From NCBI GenBank assembly GCA_023247275.1, contig JAHFGT010000019.1:1-36829 (forward strand): a DNA stretch of 36,829 bases, in the 5' to 3' direction. This DNA is from Candidatus Omnitrophota bacterium (lineage in GTDB: Bacteria > Omnitrophota > Gorgyraeia > Aquiviventales > Aquiviventaceae). Shown here in pieces: positions 1 to 9,890 of the stretch; the stretch's first letter is position 1; the number at the start of each line of letters is the position of its first letter. The notes under the pieces were generated by a model that was given only the letters and a program-made list of their open reading frames with translations, was not told the DNA's origin and ran no database searches. The position numbers were made by a program, and so were the translations under genes.

Positions 1-593
1 CCTGGTCCAAACTGCACCTGTGGCCCAGGTGAATCGATGATCCTCTGTAACGCGCTTGGGACAAACTGCGAGGCGCGTGCGCCTGGGCCATACACCGTAA
101 ACAACCGCAGCACCACGGACGGCACCTGGTAACAGTACCAAAACATCCGAGCCGCCGCCTCAGCAGCAAGCTTGGACGCCCCCAGCGGCGATCGGGGCTG
201 CACCGGCAGCGTTTCATGCCAGGGAAACTCCGTGCACCCATCATAGATGTAGACGCTGCTGGCCAGGATAATCGACGGTGTGCCCATCCGGCGGGCACAG
301 GCTAAGACGCGCAGCGTGCCCAGCCCATTCACGAGCATGGCCGCTTCACTGTCATCCAATGTTTGCTGAGGCGAGGTCAGACCGGCCAAATGAAAAATCG
401 CATCCATTGGCGTCGTCAGCCCGACCAACGCCTGCGGGTCGCGCAGATCGGCCTGCACCGCGTGGACCTGGCCCGCATCACTTGCTGGTATTCGGCTCAG
501 CGCCCAGACGTCATGCCCTTCACGCCGTAACCGCTCAACTAGGTGACGGCCGATAAACCCGGTCGCGCCCGTGACCAGCACACGCGCACTCAT
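1..593 (-). CDS. NAD-dependent epimerase/dehydratase (extended SDR), 3' end cut by window
   Basis: This is an extended short-chain dehydrogenase/reductase of the nucleotide-sugar epimerase type, probably acting on a sugar nucleotide in the cytoplasm. The N-terminus reads MSARVLVTGATGFIGRHL, a clear NAD(P)-binding glycine motif. An HLAG motif, a Ser-rich ILASSVY strand and an LRLFTVYGPG segment follow, all typical of the family. The reading frame stays open to base 1, so about 197 residues are visible and the substrate-binding end is missing. The start ATG at 593 overlaps the stop of the dehydrogenase upstream as ATGA, which suggests coupled translation. One oddity: the usual catalytic Tyr of the YxxxK motif is Leu here (SPLGASK), while the Lys is kept. 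The enzyme could therefore be altered or inactive. The substrate cannot be told. Confidence 0.85.
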   Translation of the reverse strand, partial: MSARVLVTGATGFIGRHLVERLRREGHDVWALSRIPASDAGQVHAVQADLRDPQALVGLTTPMDAIFHLAGLTSPQQTLDDSEAAMLVNGLGTLRVLACARRMGTPSIILASSVYIYDGCTEFPWHETLPVQPRSPLGASKLAAEAAARMFWYCYQVPSVVLRLFTVYGPGARASQFVPSALQRIIDSPGPQVQFGP

Positions 594-1906
594 CACTCTT
601 CAACGGTCACCGGCTCTTGGACCGGTTCGGCTAAACAGCGTCTGGCCTCAGAGCCGGTAAACAGGCCATTGCGCGATCGGTACTTCATCTCGGCCCACAG
701 ACCCCACAGATCGATGTAGACGCAGGCATCATTGCCAACCGCATTCACGATCGATTCTAGCGAGCGGAACTGCTGATGTGGCGACATCACCATCACGCAC
801 TCCATCCCGGCTAACGCCGGCAACCCGGCCTGGCCTTGGACATTCGGGTCGACGCAGACCACGTCATAGTTGGCGTTCTCGAGCTGTTTCTTCAGTTTGA
901 AACTGAGAGAGTTTCGTGTGTCGTCGTTGTCAGCCTTAAATGCCATGCCCAGGATGGCGACCCGCGCGATTCCAGGCAACTGTTCCAACTTTCGAACCAG
1001 GTAGGCCGGCATGCTTTCGTTGATCTTGAAGGCCACCGAGATCAGCTCAGGAAACGGCAGCCGTTCGAGCAGGAAGTAGCCATCCTTGGACAGACACGGC
1101 CCACCCACGTTCGGCCCAGGCGTTGGCAAATGCAGCCGTGGATACTCATACGTGCAGGCATCGATCACCTTGTGGATATTGGCGCCGAACAGATCCGCGA
1201 TCAGGTAGTACTCGTTGGCCAATGCGAATTGCACATACCGAGTCATGTTGGTCATCAATTTGCCGATTTCGGCTTCGACCGGAGTCAGCTTGAAGCAGCG
1301 CGTTTGGAGGAATGTTTTGAAAAACGCTTCGGCGCGCTCATAGCTGGCGTCGTCGAACGAGCCGATCAGTTGCGGGATCTGCACAATCTCACGGATTGCC
1401 TGACCCTGAACAACCCGCTCAGGCGCAAACACCAGAAACAGCTCTTTGCCGACCGCTAACCCGGTCTGCTGTTCGATGAGGGTCTTTACCCGGTCGGTCG
1501 TTCCTGGCGAGACGGTGCTGCGCAAAATGAGCAGGTGGCCTGGCTTGAGATAGCTGTTGACCGAGCCAATCGCCTGGGAGAGCGGCTGGAGATTCGGGTT
1601 GAAATGTTCGTCGATCGGCGTGCCCACGACGAGGATGATGACATCCGCCTCAGCGATATGGCAAAACTCGGTGGTCATCACCAGTCGGCGCGACGACAAC
1701 GCCCGCTGCAAATAGGCTTCGCCCTGGGATTCTGAAAACGGCAGCTCCCCATTCATAATCCTGCGGCAGGCTTCAGCATCGATGTCGATCCCGTACACCT
1801 GATGGCCAGCGTCCGCCAGCACCATGCACATCCCAAACCCGACCCGGCCTGCGCCGCCAATCACGGCCACGGTCATGACCTCACCGCCGGCGATGGTCTC
1901 GCTCAT
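593..1906 (-). CDS. UDP/GDP-sugar 6-dehydrogenase, UDP-ManNAc dehydrogenase-like
   Basis: This is a 437-aa member of the UDP-glucose/GDP-mannose dehydrogenase family, which oxidises C6 of a nucleotide sugar to a uronate using two NAD+. The Rossmann motif VAVIGGAGRVG lies near residue 13. An STVSPGTT segment and the substrate domain follow. The catalytic Cys is in GGPCLSKD, a form I associate with the ManNAc dehydrogenase (WecC) side of the family rather than Ugd. The C-terminal UDP-binding domain is present (ILGMAFKADNDDTRNS). The ATG at 1906 overlaps the stop of the glycosyltransferase upstream (ATGA). An internal Met at residue 11 is a second possible start. It is one of three such dehydrogenases in this window, each of a different subtype. 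The exact substrate is inferred, not proven. Confidence 0.88.
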   Translation of the reverse strand: MSETIAGGEVMTVAVIGGAGRVGFGMCMVLADAGHQVYGIDIDAEACRRIMNGELPFSESQGEAYLQRALSSRRLVMTTEFCHIAEADVIILVVGTPIDEHFNPNLQPLSQAIGSVNSYLKPGHLLILRSTVSPGTTDRVKTLIEQQTGLAVGKELFLVFAPERVVQGQAIREIVQIPQLIGSFDDASYERAEAFFKTFLQTRCFKLTPVEAEIGKLMTNMTRYVQFALANEYYLIADLFGANIHKVIDACTYEYPRLHLPTPGPNVGGPCLSKDGYFLLERLPFPELISVAFKINESMPAYLVRKLEQLPGIARVAILGMAFKADNDDTRNSLSFKLKKQLENANYDVVCVDPNVQGQAGLPALAGMECVMVMSPHQQFRSLESIVNAVGNDACVYIDLWGLWAEMKYRSRNGLFTGSEARRCLAEPVQEPVTVEE

Positions 1907-3189
1907 CCCTTGAACTCCACAACGGGTTCTGCCTGTGACACTGGGGCTCTGGCTAACGTTTCCAGTTCGCGCGTGATCGCCGTCCCGGCGGTATCGACTG
2001 CGAACGCCTGTTCATAGGTCGCTCGGGCCTGACGGCCCAATTGCTCCCGCAACCGGCGATCCGCCAGCGCCTCACCAACCATATCGGCCAATCCAGCGCC
2101 GCTATTCGCCAGCAACACGTTCTGCCCATGCACCAGCTCCGGCGTGCCGACCGCGTTGGCGTCATGCGCGACGACGCAACAGCCGTACGCAAACCCGGCG
2201 AGGATTCTCACCCGGAGGCTGAACGGAATCGGGTTCGGCACCAACAAGACATCCGCCGCTAGAAACTCCGCGTCCATATCATCGACAAACCCGCGCAACC
2301 GGATGGAGGGCCGTTGCAACGCAGCGGCCAAACTCGCCGGCAACACATCCTTGCCGACGATATGCACCTCAAATCCGTCAGCGCCCAACCGGGATTCGAG
2401 CCGCGGCAGGATCTCTCGCACAAACAGGTACAGCCCAGCCAATGTGAGCGTTGCTCTGAGTCGGCCTGGCATCAGAATTCGTGGTCGTTGCGTCGGCCGG
2501 CGTGCCGCACGACGACGGGCCAGCCAGGTGTCGCTAACCGGGTCAATCAGGGGTGTGCGATAGTACTGACAGCGCGGGGCGCCATGCTCGCGCAACCAGG
2601 CCGCGTGATGGGCCGCGAAATGGCCCACCCGATCGCAGGAGCGCGCCAACTGAATCATGAATGGATATTCCTTCACGTAGCGCAACAGCCGGACCGTAGC
2701 ACGCGCGTACGCAGGAGTGAGCGTCCTCGGCGTGGCATGCCGCCACCGCCCGTATTTCGACACCGGGTTCCAACTTCCCAGCGCTCCGAGCCGCGGAATA
2801 TCTTCGACGGTTTGCAACGCTGCCACGGCGTCGAAGTCATACGCGAACAGGACGTCAGGCTGCAGCCGGCGCACCTGCAACTCCACCATAGCCGCGCAAT
2901 CGGTGGTGGCATAGAAATCACTCATGCGCGGCCGCAGCACGACCCTGGCGGTTCCTCGTGCTCGTGGGTGGGCATGGGAGATCGGCACGACCTCCACGCC
3001 AGCGCGCCCGAGCTCATCGAGATGCGGCTGCTGCTCTGCCGGTGAATCGTACGAACGCTGCGCGATCAACAGGACGATCGTCACCCGATGACCATGGCGC
3101 AACAGCGCCTGGACCACCCCCCAGCAGGTCATGGCCCCGCCGTTTCGGCCAGGGCTGGGAACATCCGACATCACACAGACGACATGCAT
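1903..3189 (-). CDS. GT-B fold glycosyltransferase (group 1/GT4-like)
   Basis: This is a 428-aa glycosyltransferase that probably adds one sugar to a growing lipid-linked glycan at the inner face of the membrane. The N-terminal half begins MHVVCVMSDVPSPGRNGG, matching the GT-B acceptor domain with its glycine loop. The C-terminal half has a donor-binding Rossmann domain with PRILMPGRL, FEVHIVGKD, IRLRGFVDD and a LAADVLLVP strand. The usual E-x7-E motif of GT4 enzymes is imperfect: around VRILAGFAYGCCVV the second Glu position is Ala. It is the only glycosyltransferase seen in the locus, so others must lie outside. It starts 3 bases after the ABC permease gene stops and overlaps the next gene as ATGA. 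Donor and acceptor are unknown. Confidence 0.85.
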   Translation of the reverse strand: MHVVCVMSDVPSPGRNGGAMTCWGVVQALLRHGHRVTIVLLIAQRSYDSPAEQQPHLDELGRAGVEVVPISHAHPRARGTARVVLRPRMSDFYATTDCAAMVELQVRRLQPDVLFAYDFDAVAALQTVEDIPRLGALGSWNPVSKYGRWRHATPRTLTPAYARATVRLLRYVKEYPFMIQLARSCDRVGHFAAHHAAWLREHGAPRCQYYRTPLIDPVSDTWLARRRAARRPTQRPRILMPGRLRATLTLAGLYLFVREILPRLESRLGADGFEVHIVGKDVLPASLAAALQRPSIRLRGFVDDMDAEFLAADVLLVPNPIPFSLRVRILAGFAYGCCVVAHDANAVGTPELVHGQNVLLANSGAGLADMVGEALADRRLREQLGRQARATYEQAFAVDTAGTAITRELETLARAPVSQAEPVVEFKG

Positions 3190-3192
3190 GGA

Positions 3193-4041
3193 TCAAATGA
3201 TGTCCGCGAACGCCGACTCTGTTCGGCGAAAATAGTACAGGCCGCTAATCAGTAGCAGCAGAGCCACCAGAGTCGAGCTAGCAATGAGCCCTGGTGGCCA
3301 CTGGCCTTGCCCTAACAACGCCCAACGGAACCCCTCAACCACACCAACCATCGGGTTGAGCCCATACAGCGCGCGCCACCGAGCTGGGACCATGCTGCTC
3401 GCATACGCGATCGGCGTGACAAACAGCCAGACCTGCGTGAGAAATGGGATCACATGCCGCACATCCCGATATTTGACGTTGAGCGCGGACAACCACAGCC
3501 CAATCCCCAGTGAGGCCACAACCGCGAGTACGACAAATCCTGGCAGCGTCCAAACCGCGGTGGTTGGTGCCAGACCATACCACGCCATGAGCGCGATCAG
3601 GATCACAAACGCGATCGCAAAATCGACTAGCCCGGCCAAGACCGCGGCGACCGGGATGACCAGCCTGGGAAAATACACTTTCGTAATCAAGTTCTGATGC
3701 GTCACCAGGCTATTGCCTGACATCGTCATCGCGTTCGCGAACAGTTGCCATGGCAACAGCGCGCAGTACGTGAACACCGGGTACGGCAACCCGTCAGACG
3801 GTAACCGGCCCAGCTTCCCGAAAAAGATGCTGAAGATGACCATGGTGCACAGCGGTTGAACCACCGCCCACCCGACCCCGATCACCGTCTGCTTATAGCG
3901 AACCTGCAGGTCCCGCAGGATCAAAAAATACAGCAGCTCGTGATACTCCCACAACGCCGGCAGGTTCAACGGCACCCACCCAGCCGTTGATTCAATGATG
4001 GTCGTCGGCACGGTCGCTGCCCTGGCCTCGCTCATGGTCAT
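3193..4041 (-). CDS. ABC-2 type polysaccharide export permease (Wzm-like)
   Basis: This is a 282-aa integral inner-membrane protein of the Wzm/TagG/KpsM family, the membrane half of an ABC transporter that exports a lipid-linked polysaccharide or teichoic-type polymer. It shows the family signature [13 protein letters not shown], then [13 protein letters not shown] and about six hydrophobic segments, ending with [16 protein letters not shown]. The start was set at the ATG at 4041, which overlaps the stop of fcl as ATGA. A longer reading frame from 4107 would run deep into fcl and is less likely, and a second ATG lies at 4035. The partner ATPase (Wzt-like) is not in the window and presumably lies beyond the left edge or elsewhere in the genome. 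Confidence 0.92.
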   Translation of the reverse strand: MTMSEARAATVPTTIIESTAGWVPLNLPALWEYHELLYFLILRDLQVRYKQTVIGVGWAVVQPLCTMVIFSIFFGKLGRLPSDGLPYPVFTYCALLPWQLFANAMTMSGNSLVTHQNLITKVYFPRLVIPVAAVLAGLVDFAIAFVILIALMAWYGLAPTTAVWTLPGFVVLAVVASLGIGLWLSALNVKYRDVRHVIPFLTQVWLFVTPIAYASSMVPARWRALYGLNPMVGVVEGFRWALLGQGQWPPGLIASSTLVALLLLISGLYYFRRTESAFADII

Positions 4042-5021
4042 CCGCTGTGCACAGGGGAGACGCTGACTGGCGTCTGCCCACGATCGGCCAGGCTGCGACG
4101 ATACCACGCGATGGTTCGCTCAAGACCTTGGCGCAACGGCATCCGGGCTTCGAAGCCAAAAACCTGCTTGGCCAGTGATGTCTCCAGACACCGTCGAGGT
4201 TGGCCGTTTGGTTTGGTCGTATCCCAAACGATCTGTCCACGAAATCCGGTCAACTCAGCGATCAGCGTCACCAAAGCTTGGATACTCAGTTCTTGGCCTG
4301 AGCCGATGTTGACCGGGTCTGGGTCGTTGTACCGCTCCATCGCCAGTACGATCGCCTCGGCCGCATCCTCAACATACAGAAACTCGCGCGTGGGTGAGCC
4401 ATCGCCCCACACGGTGATGGTCTGCTCACCCCGCGCATTGGCCTCAACGCACTTACGGATGAGGGCTGGGATGACATGCGAGGTGTGCGGGTCGGTGTTG
4501 TCTCCAGGCCCATACAGGTTCACCGGCAACAGATAGATCGTCTTAAACCCGTACTGCTGGCGGTAGGCGTGCGCCTGCACCAGCAACAGCTTCTTTGCCA
4601 AGCCGTAGGCAGCGTTGGTTTCTTCCGGATAGCCGTTCCACAGATCCTGCTCGCGAAACGGCACTGGGGTCAACTTCGGATAGGCGCAGATGGTGCCGAT
4701 GGCGACGAATTTGTCGACACCGGATCGGCGGCCCTCATCGATCATCTGCACCCCCATCATCAGGTTGGCATACAACAGCTCGCCAGGGGCAGCCTGGTTG
4801 GCCCCGATTCCTCCAACTTTAGCAGCCAGGTGGATCACGACCTGCGGCGTGGCGTCGTGATAGAGCCGGGCCACCGCATCACGGTCAACCAGGTTGTACT
4901 CTCTGCTGCGTGGCACAACAATCTGACGATACCCCCGCTCGCGCAACACCTTCACCACATGCGAGCCAAGAAACCCAGCCCCGCCGGTCACCAGTAGGCG
5001 TGAATCAGGTGAGATCGGCAT
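4038..5021 (-). CDS. fcl: GDP-L-fucose synthase
   Basis: This enzyme is the epimerase/reductase that turns GDP-4-keto-6-deoxy-mannose into GDP-L-fucose with NADPH. The 327-aa protein has [15 protein letters not shown] at the N-terminus, the family segment VGGIGANQ, the active-site strand IGTICAYPK and the YGLAK catalytic Tyr/Lys pair. [11 protein letters not shown] and SHVIPAL follow, the latter carrying the conserved His. These features set it apart from general SDR epimerases. It lies 3 bases after gmd, which makes its substrate, so the pair form a complete two-step GDP-fucose pathway. The stop overlaps the start of the ABC permease as ATGA. Confidence in the name is high because motifs and neighbour agree. 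Confidence 0.95.
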   Translation of the reverse strand: MPISPDSRLLVTGGAGFLGSHVVKVLRERGYRQIVVPRSREYNLVDRDAVARLYHDATPQVVIHLAAKVGGIGANQAAPGELLYANLMMGVQMIDEGRRSGVDKFVAIGTICAYPKLTPVPFREQDLWNGYPEETNAAYGLAKKLLLVQAHAYRQQYGFKTIYLLPVNLYGPGDNTDPHTSHVIPALIRKCVEANARGEQTITVWGDGSPTREFLYVEDAAEAIVLAMERYNDPDPVNIGSGQELSIQALVTLIAELTGFRGQIVWDTTKPNGQPRRCLETSLAKQVFGFEARMPLRQGLERTIAWYRRSLADRGQTPVSVSPVHSG

Positions 5022-5024
5022 GGA

Positions 5025-6089
5025 TCACGACCCCACCAGCCGATACGACATCTTGTTCTCGGTCCAGGAGAGCCGTTCTTGAACCAGCAAGCTCTTGCCA
5101 GCCCCTGGCGACTCCACCCCTTCCTGCTCCAGGTCGCAATCGACCAGGATTTTTACCAGCCCCTCAAACCGAATCTTCGGCTCCCAGCCGAGCACCCGCT
5201 TCGCCTTGCTCGCATCAGCCAGCAGGACGTCGACTTCAGCCGGCCTGAAATACTTGGCATCCGTCTCGACATGGTCGGCCCATGCCACATTGATATAGCC
5301 AAACGCTTCATCCAAAAACTCCCGCACCGAATGGCTTTCCCCGGTGCCGACCACATAGTCGTCCGGCGAATCGTGCTGCAGCATCCGCCACATGCATTCG
5401 ACATACTCAGGGGCAAACCCCCAATCCCGCCTCGCGTCAAGGTTGCCGACGTACAACCGCTTTTGCTTGCCGGCCAACAGGCGGGCGATGGCCCGGGTGA
5501 TCTTGCGCGTGATAAAGGTTTCCCCTCGTCGAGGCGATTCATGGTTGAACAGGATCCCGTTGCAGACATGCAATCCATACGCGTCCCGATATGTTCGCGC
5601 AATCCAGTACGAATACAGTTTTGCGGCGCCGTACGGGCTTCTGGGTTGAAACCGGGTCAGTTCATGTTGCGGCGGCGGCGCGCTGCCAAACATCTCGCTG
5701 CTGGAGGCGTTGTACACACGGGTCTTGACCCCACTGCGCCGGATCGATTCCAGCAGCCGGGTGGTGCCGAGCCCGGTGATGTCACCGGTGTACTCAGCCA
5801 TCTCAAAACTGACCCGCACATGGCTCTGCGACCCTAAATGGTAAATCTCATCCGGCTGGACGTTGTAAATGAGATGGGTCAGCGCTCCGGAATCGGCCAG
5901 ATCGCCATAGTGCAGCAGCAACTTGGGCTGGGCCGCATGCGGATCCACATAGATATGATCGATCCGATCCGTATTAAAGGTGCTGGCCCGACGGATCAAC
6001 CCGTGGACTTCATACCCTTTGCCGAGCAGCAGCTCAGCCAGGTAGGATCCATCCTGCCCGGTGATGCCAGTAATCAGCGCGCGTTTCAT
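5025..6089 (-). CDS. gmd: GDP-mannose 4,6-dehydratase
   Basis: This enzyme converts GDP-D-mannose to GDP-4-keto-6-deoxy-D-mannose, the first step to GDP-fucose and GDP-rhamnose. The 354-aa protein begins [20 protein letters not shown], a hallmark Gmd NADP motif, followed by [14 protein letters not shown]. The catalytic residues appear in NASSSEMFG and [23 protein letters not shown] and [11 protein letters not shown] are Gmd-specific. The start was placed at 6089, 1 base past the TGA of the 2-epimerase gene. The longer open frame from 6344 only adds out-of-family residues. About 20 residues at the C-terminus (KMSYRLVGS end) extend past the usual fold. It is followed by fcl. Confidence 0.96.
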   Translation of the reverse strand: MKRALITGITGQDGSYLAELLLGKGYEVHGLIRRASTFNTDRIDHIYVDPHAAQPKLLLHYGDLADSGALTHLIYNVQPDEIYHLGSQSHVRVSFEMAEYTGDITGLGTTRLLESIRRSGVKTRVYNASSSEMFGSAPPPQHELTRFQPRSPYGAAKLYSYWIARTYRDAYGLHVCNGILFNHESPRRGETFITRKITRAIARLLAGKQKRLYVGNLDARRDWGFAPEYVECMWRMLQHDSPDDYVVGTGESHSVREFLDEAFGYINVAWADHVETDAKYFRPAEVDVLLADASKAKRVLGWEPKIRFEGLVKILVDCDLEQEGVESPGAGKSLLVQERLSWTENKMSYRLVGS

Positions 6090-6090
6090 C

Positions 6091-7224
6091 TCAAACGTGA
6101 CGGTCACGTTGAAGAGCAGCGAACAGTACATTGACGAGTTTCGTCGCGGCGTTGCCTCGGCCATACACCGGCCGCGGACGGGCGCGAACTGGGTCAGGCA
6201 GTTGTTCCAAGGCTGCACGAATCGACCCCGGCTGTGTGCCGACCAACCGATTCCAGCCTGTTGCCACCGTCTCGACCCATTCGGTTTCGTTGCGCAGCGT
6301 GATGCAGGGCACACCCCAGAAATACGCTTCTTTTTGCACGCCACCAGAATCGGTCAGGATAGCCCTGGCCGATCGCTCGAGAATGAGCATGTCAGGATAC
6401 GACACCGGCGGCAACAGCCGCAGCCGGTTGGTCATCGGCGCGCGCCATCCGGCCGCGCGCAACACCTCCCGGGTCCTTGGATGCAGCGGCAGCACCGCTG
6501 GCCGGTCCAGCCCTTCGAATGTGCGCAACAGCCTGGCCACCTCTTGGGCGCTGAGCGTGTTCTCAGCCCGATGCACGGTTGCCAGATAATACCCCTGCGG
6601 CGTCAATTCCCAGCGTCGCAAGGTCTGCGCAGAGCCGCTGGTCACCGCAGCTTGAGTCTGCGTGAGCGCGTCAATCATCACATCGCCGACCATCCACACG
6701 CTGTCAGTGATTCCTTCGCGCGCCAGATTTTTTACCGAGGTGTCGCTCGGACAGAACAACCACGTGGCCAAATGATCGGTGGTCACCCGATTGATCTCCT
6801 CAGGCATCCGGCGATTGAAGCTGCGCAACCCGGCCTCGACGTGCGCGATGGGCACATGGCACAGTGAGGCGGCCAATGCCCCCGCCAGTGTTGAGGTCGT
6901 ATCGCCATACACGATCACCGCGTCAGGCTGCTGGCGTTCATAGATCTCGGCTAACGCTTCGACCATCCGGCCCAGCTGCTTGGCTGGTGACAACCCGCCC
7001 AGCCCAAGCTGATGCGTCGGCGCCGGCAATCGCAAGTCTCTGAAGAAGACCTCAGACATCTGCGGCTCAAAATGCTGGCCGGTGTGCACCAATCGATGCC
7101 GCGGTCGGTGCGCCGACGGCCTGGCGTTGATGGCCTGGCACACCACCGCCGCCTTGATAAATTGTGGCCGGGCGCCAACTACACTGAGGACGGTTGGCGC
7201 GCGGCGAGCTGTTGACGTTGCCAT
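6091..7224 (-). CDS. UDP-N-acetylhexosamine 2-epimerase (non-hydrolysing, WecB/WbpI-like)
   Basis: This 377-aa enzyme of the non-hydrolysing UDP-GlcNAc 2-epimerase family inverts C2 of a UDP-HexNAc. The family signatures are [48 protein letters not shown] and, near the end, [12 protein letters not shown]. The [13 protein letters not shown] form, rather than a WPEEANR form, fits the branch that includes WbpI. WbpI acts on UDP-2,3-diacetamido-glucuronate. With the WbpA-, WbpB-, WbpE- and WbpD-like genes in the same locus, a WbpI role is plausible, but plain UDP-GlcNAc to UDP-ManNAc remains possible. The ATG at 7224 lies inside the end of the upstream SDR gene, a 46-base overlap. No later in-frame ATG, GTG or TTG precedes the conserved VVGARPQ. 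Confidence 0.92.
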   Translation of the reverse strand: MATSTARRAPTVLSVVGARPQFIKAAVVCQAINARPSAHRPRHRLVHTGQHFEPQMSEVFFRDLRLPAPTHQLGLGGLSPAKQLGRMVEALAEIYERQQPDAVIVYGDTTSTLAGALAASLCHVPIAHVEAGLRSFNRRMPEEINRVTTDHLATWLFCPSDTSVKNLAREGITDSVWMVGDVMIDALTQTQAAVTSGSAQTLRRWELTPQGYYLATVHRAENTLSAQEVARLLRTFEGLDRPAVLPLHPRTREVLRAAGWRAPMTNRLRLLPPVSYPDMLILERSARAILTDSGGVQKEAYFWGVPCITLRNETEWVETVATGWNRLVGTQPGSIRAALEQLPDPVRARPRPVYGRGNAATKLVNVLFAALQRDRHV

Positions 7225-8177
7225 GCAATGGTCTGGGCGAGCCCTTGTTCGAGTGACACGCTGGCGGTCAAACCGCCGAGAAGTTGCTGGGCTTTGCTCA
7301 CATCCGGAATCCGACGCTGGACATCCTCATACCGCCCGCCAAAACTCTCATACGGCACCATCGTGAGCTGTGGCTCGCTTGACGCTCCATGAATCAGCTG
7401 CCAGATCAGCCGAGCTAAGTCCACGATCCGCGTCTCGGTCGTGGCGCCCAGGTTGATCGCTTCGCCAATCGTCCGAGGCTCATCCAACATTCGGGTCGTG
7501 CCATCGATCAAGTCGCTGACATAGGTAAACGTCCGCCGCTGCTCTCCGGTGCCGTGCAACGGCAGCGGCTCGCCGTGCAGCGCGTTGGTGATGAAGACCG
7601 ATTGCGGGCCGGCGGTCCAGCTCAGCCGTTGATGCGGACCATATCCGCCGAAATACCGCATCACCGACACTGGCAGGTTGTGCTCCTGTTGAAACGCCCA
7701 GGCGAGATGCTCGGCGAACAGCTTGGAGATCGCATAGCTCCATCGCTTGACCTGGGAGGATCCGATCACGCTGGCACTCTCTTCATGAAACGGCACCTGC
7801 GGGTTGCGGCCATAGATATCCGACGTCGAAGCGATCAGTGTCCGCACCCCGCGCCGCGCCGCGCAGGAGAGGACCTGATAGCTGCCGAGTCCATTGACGT
7901 CCAGCGTCTTGAGCGCATTGCCGTATCGAGGGATTTTCCACGCGGCCAGATGCACCACCGCGTCGACCCGATCACACAAGGGCTGCATCGTCGCCTGGTC
8001 CCGCACATCACCCTCCACGAGCGAGAACCGCTCAGATCCCAGCAACGTGGTGAGGTTTTCCTGCCCGGCCTCTGAAAAATTGTCCAGCCCGATGACCTCA
8101 TCGCCGCGGGCGACCAGCGCTTCGCTGAGGTTGGACCCGAGAAACCCGGCCGCGCCAGTGATCAGTATCCGTCTCAT
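7179..8177 (-). CDS. NAD-dependent epimerase/dehydratase (extended SDR)
   Basis: This is a 332-aa extended SDR of the UDP-glucose 4-epimerase/dTDP-glucose dehydratase type; the substrate is not recognised. It begins [21 protein letters not shown] and has an [11 protein letters not shown] segment, the ASTSDIYG strand with the catalytic Ser/Thr, and an intact YAISK Tyr/Lys pair. [13 protein letters not shown] and [13 protein letters not shown] follow, the latter being the typical cofactor/substrate lid. The start at 8177 overlaps the acetyltransferase stop as ATGA, which is better than the long frame from 8297. The gene overlaps the 2-epimerase downstream by 46 bases. It probably modifies a precursor made by the neighbouring HexNAc-uronate enzymes, but this is inference from position only. 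Confidence 0.88.
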   Translation of the reverse strand: MRRILITGAAGFLGSNLSEALVARGDEVIGLDNFSEAGQENLTTLLGSERFSLVEGDVRDQATMQPLCDRVDAVVHLAAWKIPRYGNALKTLDVNGLGSYQVLSCAARRGVRTLIASTSDIYGRNPQVPFHEESASVIGSSQVKRWSYAISKLFAEHLAWAFQQEHNLPVSVMRYFGGYGPHQRLSWTAGPQSVFITNALHGEPLPLHGTGEQRRTFTYVSDLIDGTTRMLDEPRTIGEAINLGATTETRIVDLARLIWQLIHGASSEPQLTMVPYESFGGRYEDVQRRIPDVSKAQQLLGGLTASVSLEQGLAQTIAWQRQQLAARQPSSV

Positions 8178-8842
8178 CTGACGATCTGTTGAGCGCGTCC
8201 CCTGGCTGGGCCAGCCGATCGGGTTTTGGCCGCGATCGATTCCTGCAGCACGACCCTGTCCCCCTGACGACGGTAGCTGGTACCGCACCGCGCACATCGC
8301 GCCGTCGCGGCACGCCCCCGCGTCGCCAGCGCAAGCCGCTCACCACACCGGCACATCCAGCCTTTGACTCGTGCTGGATTTCCGTAGACGAGCGCATAGG
8401 ATGGCACATCGCGCGTGACCACGGCACCAGCCCCGATGAACGCCTGCTCGCCGATGGTCACTCCACAGACAATGGTCGCATTCGCCCCGATCGTGGCGCC
8501 GCGGCGCACGCGGGTCGGCACATAGCAGTCCGCGCGGTTTTGCGCAAACGCCGCGCGCGGGTCCCGAACATTCGTGAACACCGCAGAGGGGCCGCAAAAC
8601 ACGTCCTCCTCCAGCGTGACGCCAGCGTACACAGAGACGTTGTTTTGGATCTTGACCCCGTTGCCGATTCGGACATCCTGCCCGACAAACACATTCTGCC
8701 CGAGCTTGCATCGAGCCCCGAGCACCGCGCCGGCGCTGACATGTGAAAAATGCCACACCTGGCTGCCCGGGCCAATCGTCGCGCCATCGTCAACCACCGC
8801 GGACGGATGGATGTTCACATCAGCGGTTACAACGCGATCCAT
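8174..8842 (-). CDS. Left-handed beta-helix N-acetyltransferase, WbpD/WlbB-like, with C-terminal zinc-ribbon-like tail
   Basis: This 222-aa hexapeptide-repeat acyltransferase probably transfers acetyl from acetyl-CoA to the 3-amino group of a UDP-2-acetamido-3-amino sugar (WbpD/WlbB role). Repeats run from about residue 10 to 160 ([62 protein letters not shown] and so on). His in the HFSH segment is the likely catalytic base. After GNPARVKGW comes a CxCG motif and then CARCG about 20 residues later, four cysteines that could bind one zinc. The start at 8842 lies 16 bases inside the end of the oxidoreductase gene. The longer frame from 8962 is out of family. The oxidoreductase upstream and an aminotransferase nearby support the pathway. 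Confidence 0.9.
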   Translation of the reverse strand: MDRVVTADVNIHPSAVVDDGATIGPGSQVWHFSHVSAGAVLGARCKLGQNVFVGQDVRIGNGVKIQNNVSVYAGVTLEEDVFCGPSAVFTNVRDPRAAFAQNRADCYVPTRVRRGATIGANATIVCGVTIGEQAFIGAGAVVTRDVPSYALVYGNPARVKGWMCRCGERLALATRGRAATARCARCGTSYRRQGDRVVLQESIAAKTRSAGPARGRAQQIVR

Positions 8843-9885
8843 GCTCCACCCTGCTCCAAGGACCGCTGGCCGGCTGCCAAGACCCGGACCACCTGTAGTC
8901 CATCTTCGCCATCGCTCAGCGGCGCTTGATGGCGACGCACGCATTCCAAGAAATGGTGACATTCCAGCTTCAGCGGCTCGGTTAGATCAATGCGAGGAAT
9001 TTGAATATCTCCGCTGCGCAACGTAATCCACCAATCGCCGTACGAGTCATAGTCCCGCATCGCGCCCTTATCATAGATGCGCAGCTTCTCGGTCGGCTCC
9101 ATGTCATCGAACGTCACCATCTTACGGCTGCCGACGACGGTGATCTTGCGGGTCTTGTGCGGATCCAGCCAACTCAGATGGATGTGCGCGATCCGGCGAT
9201 CAGGAAACTGCAACGTCATGAACACCACATCTTCGACCGCCTCCTGGACATAGCTGGCCCCATGGGCCGCCACGCTGGTCGGCGAATCGCCAAACAACTC
9301 CAGGATCATCGAAATGTCGTGTGGCGCTAGGCTCCACATCGCATTCTCGTCTTTCCGGATTCGGCCAAGGTTCAGCCGCTGCGTGTAGATGTAATGCACC
9401 GTGCCCAGCTCGCCGGAGTCGACCAACCGTTTGAGCGCATGAAACGCTGGGTGGTACCGCAACAAATGCCCCACCATGAGTTGCCGACCCTGAGCCTGGG
9501 CCAGCTCAATGCAGCGCTGGGCATCGGAGGGACTCAGCGCGATCGGTTTTTCGACGAACACATGCTTGCCAGATTCCAAGGCCTGCTGGACGATCGTTGC
9601 ATGGGTCGCCGCCGGGGTCGCGACCACGACCGCTTCGATCGAGGCGTCAGCCCAGACCGGCTCTAGAGAAGTCACTGGTTGGATCTTTGGGAACGCGCGC
9701 TGCAAGCCGGCTAACCGGTCCTGCTGCGTATCACAGCAGTAGACCAGTTCGGCATCGGTTGATTGATAAAATTCGCGAACCAGATTCTTGCCCCAGTCCC
9801 CGCAGCCGATCACCGCGAGCCGGACCGGAGGCGCGGATCGCGTCTCTGTCGTTCGGCGCGGTTCAACAATTGTTTGTCCGCTCAT
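8827..9885 (-). CDS. Gfo/Idh/MocA-family sugar-nucleotide oxidoreductase (WbpB/WlbA- or GnnA-like)
   Basis: This is a 352-aa NAD-dependent oxidoreductase, likely oxidising C3 of a UDP-HexNAc or its uronate to the 3-keto form used by the aminotransferase. After about 20 variable residues comes the Rossmann motif [27 protein letters not shown] and the family motif VFVEKPIAL follow, with the catalytic Lys. The substrate domain includes [22 protein letters not shown] and SLAPHDIS. This last pattern is common in oxidoreductases next to WbpD-like acetyltransferases. Its stop overlaps the acetyltransferase start by 16 bases. I cannot tell from sequence whether the substrate is UDP-GlcNAcA (WbpB/WlbA) or UDP-GlcNAc (GnnA). 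Confidence 0.88.
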   Translation of the reverse strand: MSGQTIVEPRRTTETRSAPPVRLAVIGCGDWGKNLVREFYQSTDAELVYCCDTQQDRLAGLQRAFPKIQPVTSLEPVWADASIEAVVVATPAATHATIVQQALESGKHVFVEKPIALSPSDAQRCIELAQAQGRQLMVGHLLRYHPAFHALKRLVDSGELGTVHYIYTQRLNLGRIRKDENAMWSLAPHDISMILELFGDSPTSVAAHGASYVQEAVEDVVFMTLQFPDRRIAHIHLSWLDPHKTRKITVVGSRKMVTFDDMEPTEKLRIYDKGAMRDYDSYGDWWITLRSGDIQIPRIDLTEPLKLECHHFLECVRRHQAPLSDGEDGLQVVRVLAAGQRSLEQGGAWIAL

Positions 9886-9890
9886 CGTCG

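Noticed and set aside
836..1459. A 207-codon plus-strand open frame inside the nucleotide-sugar dehydrogenase gene
   Set aside because: The minus-strand frame carries all family motifs. The plus-strand translation has no recognisable domain and reflects GC-rich codon bias.
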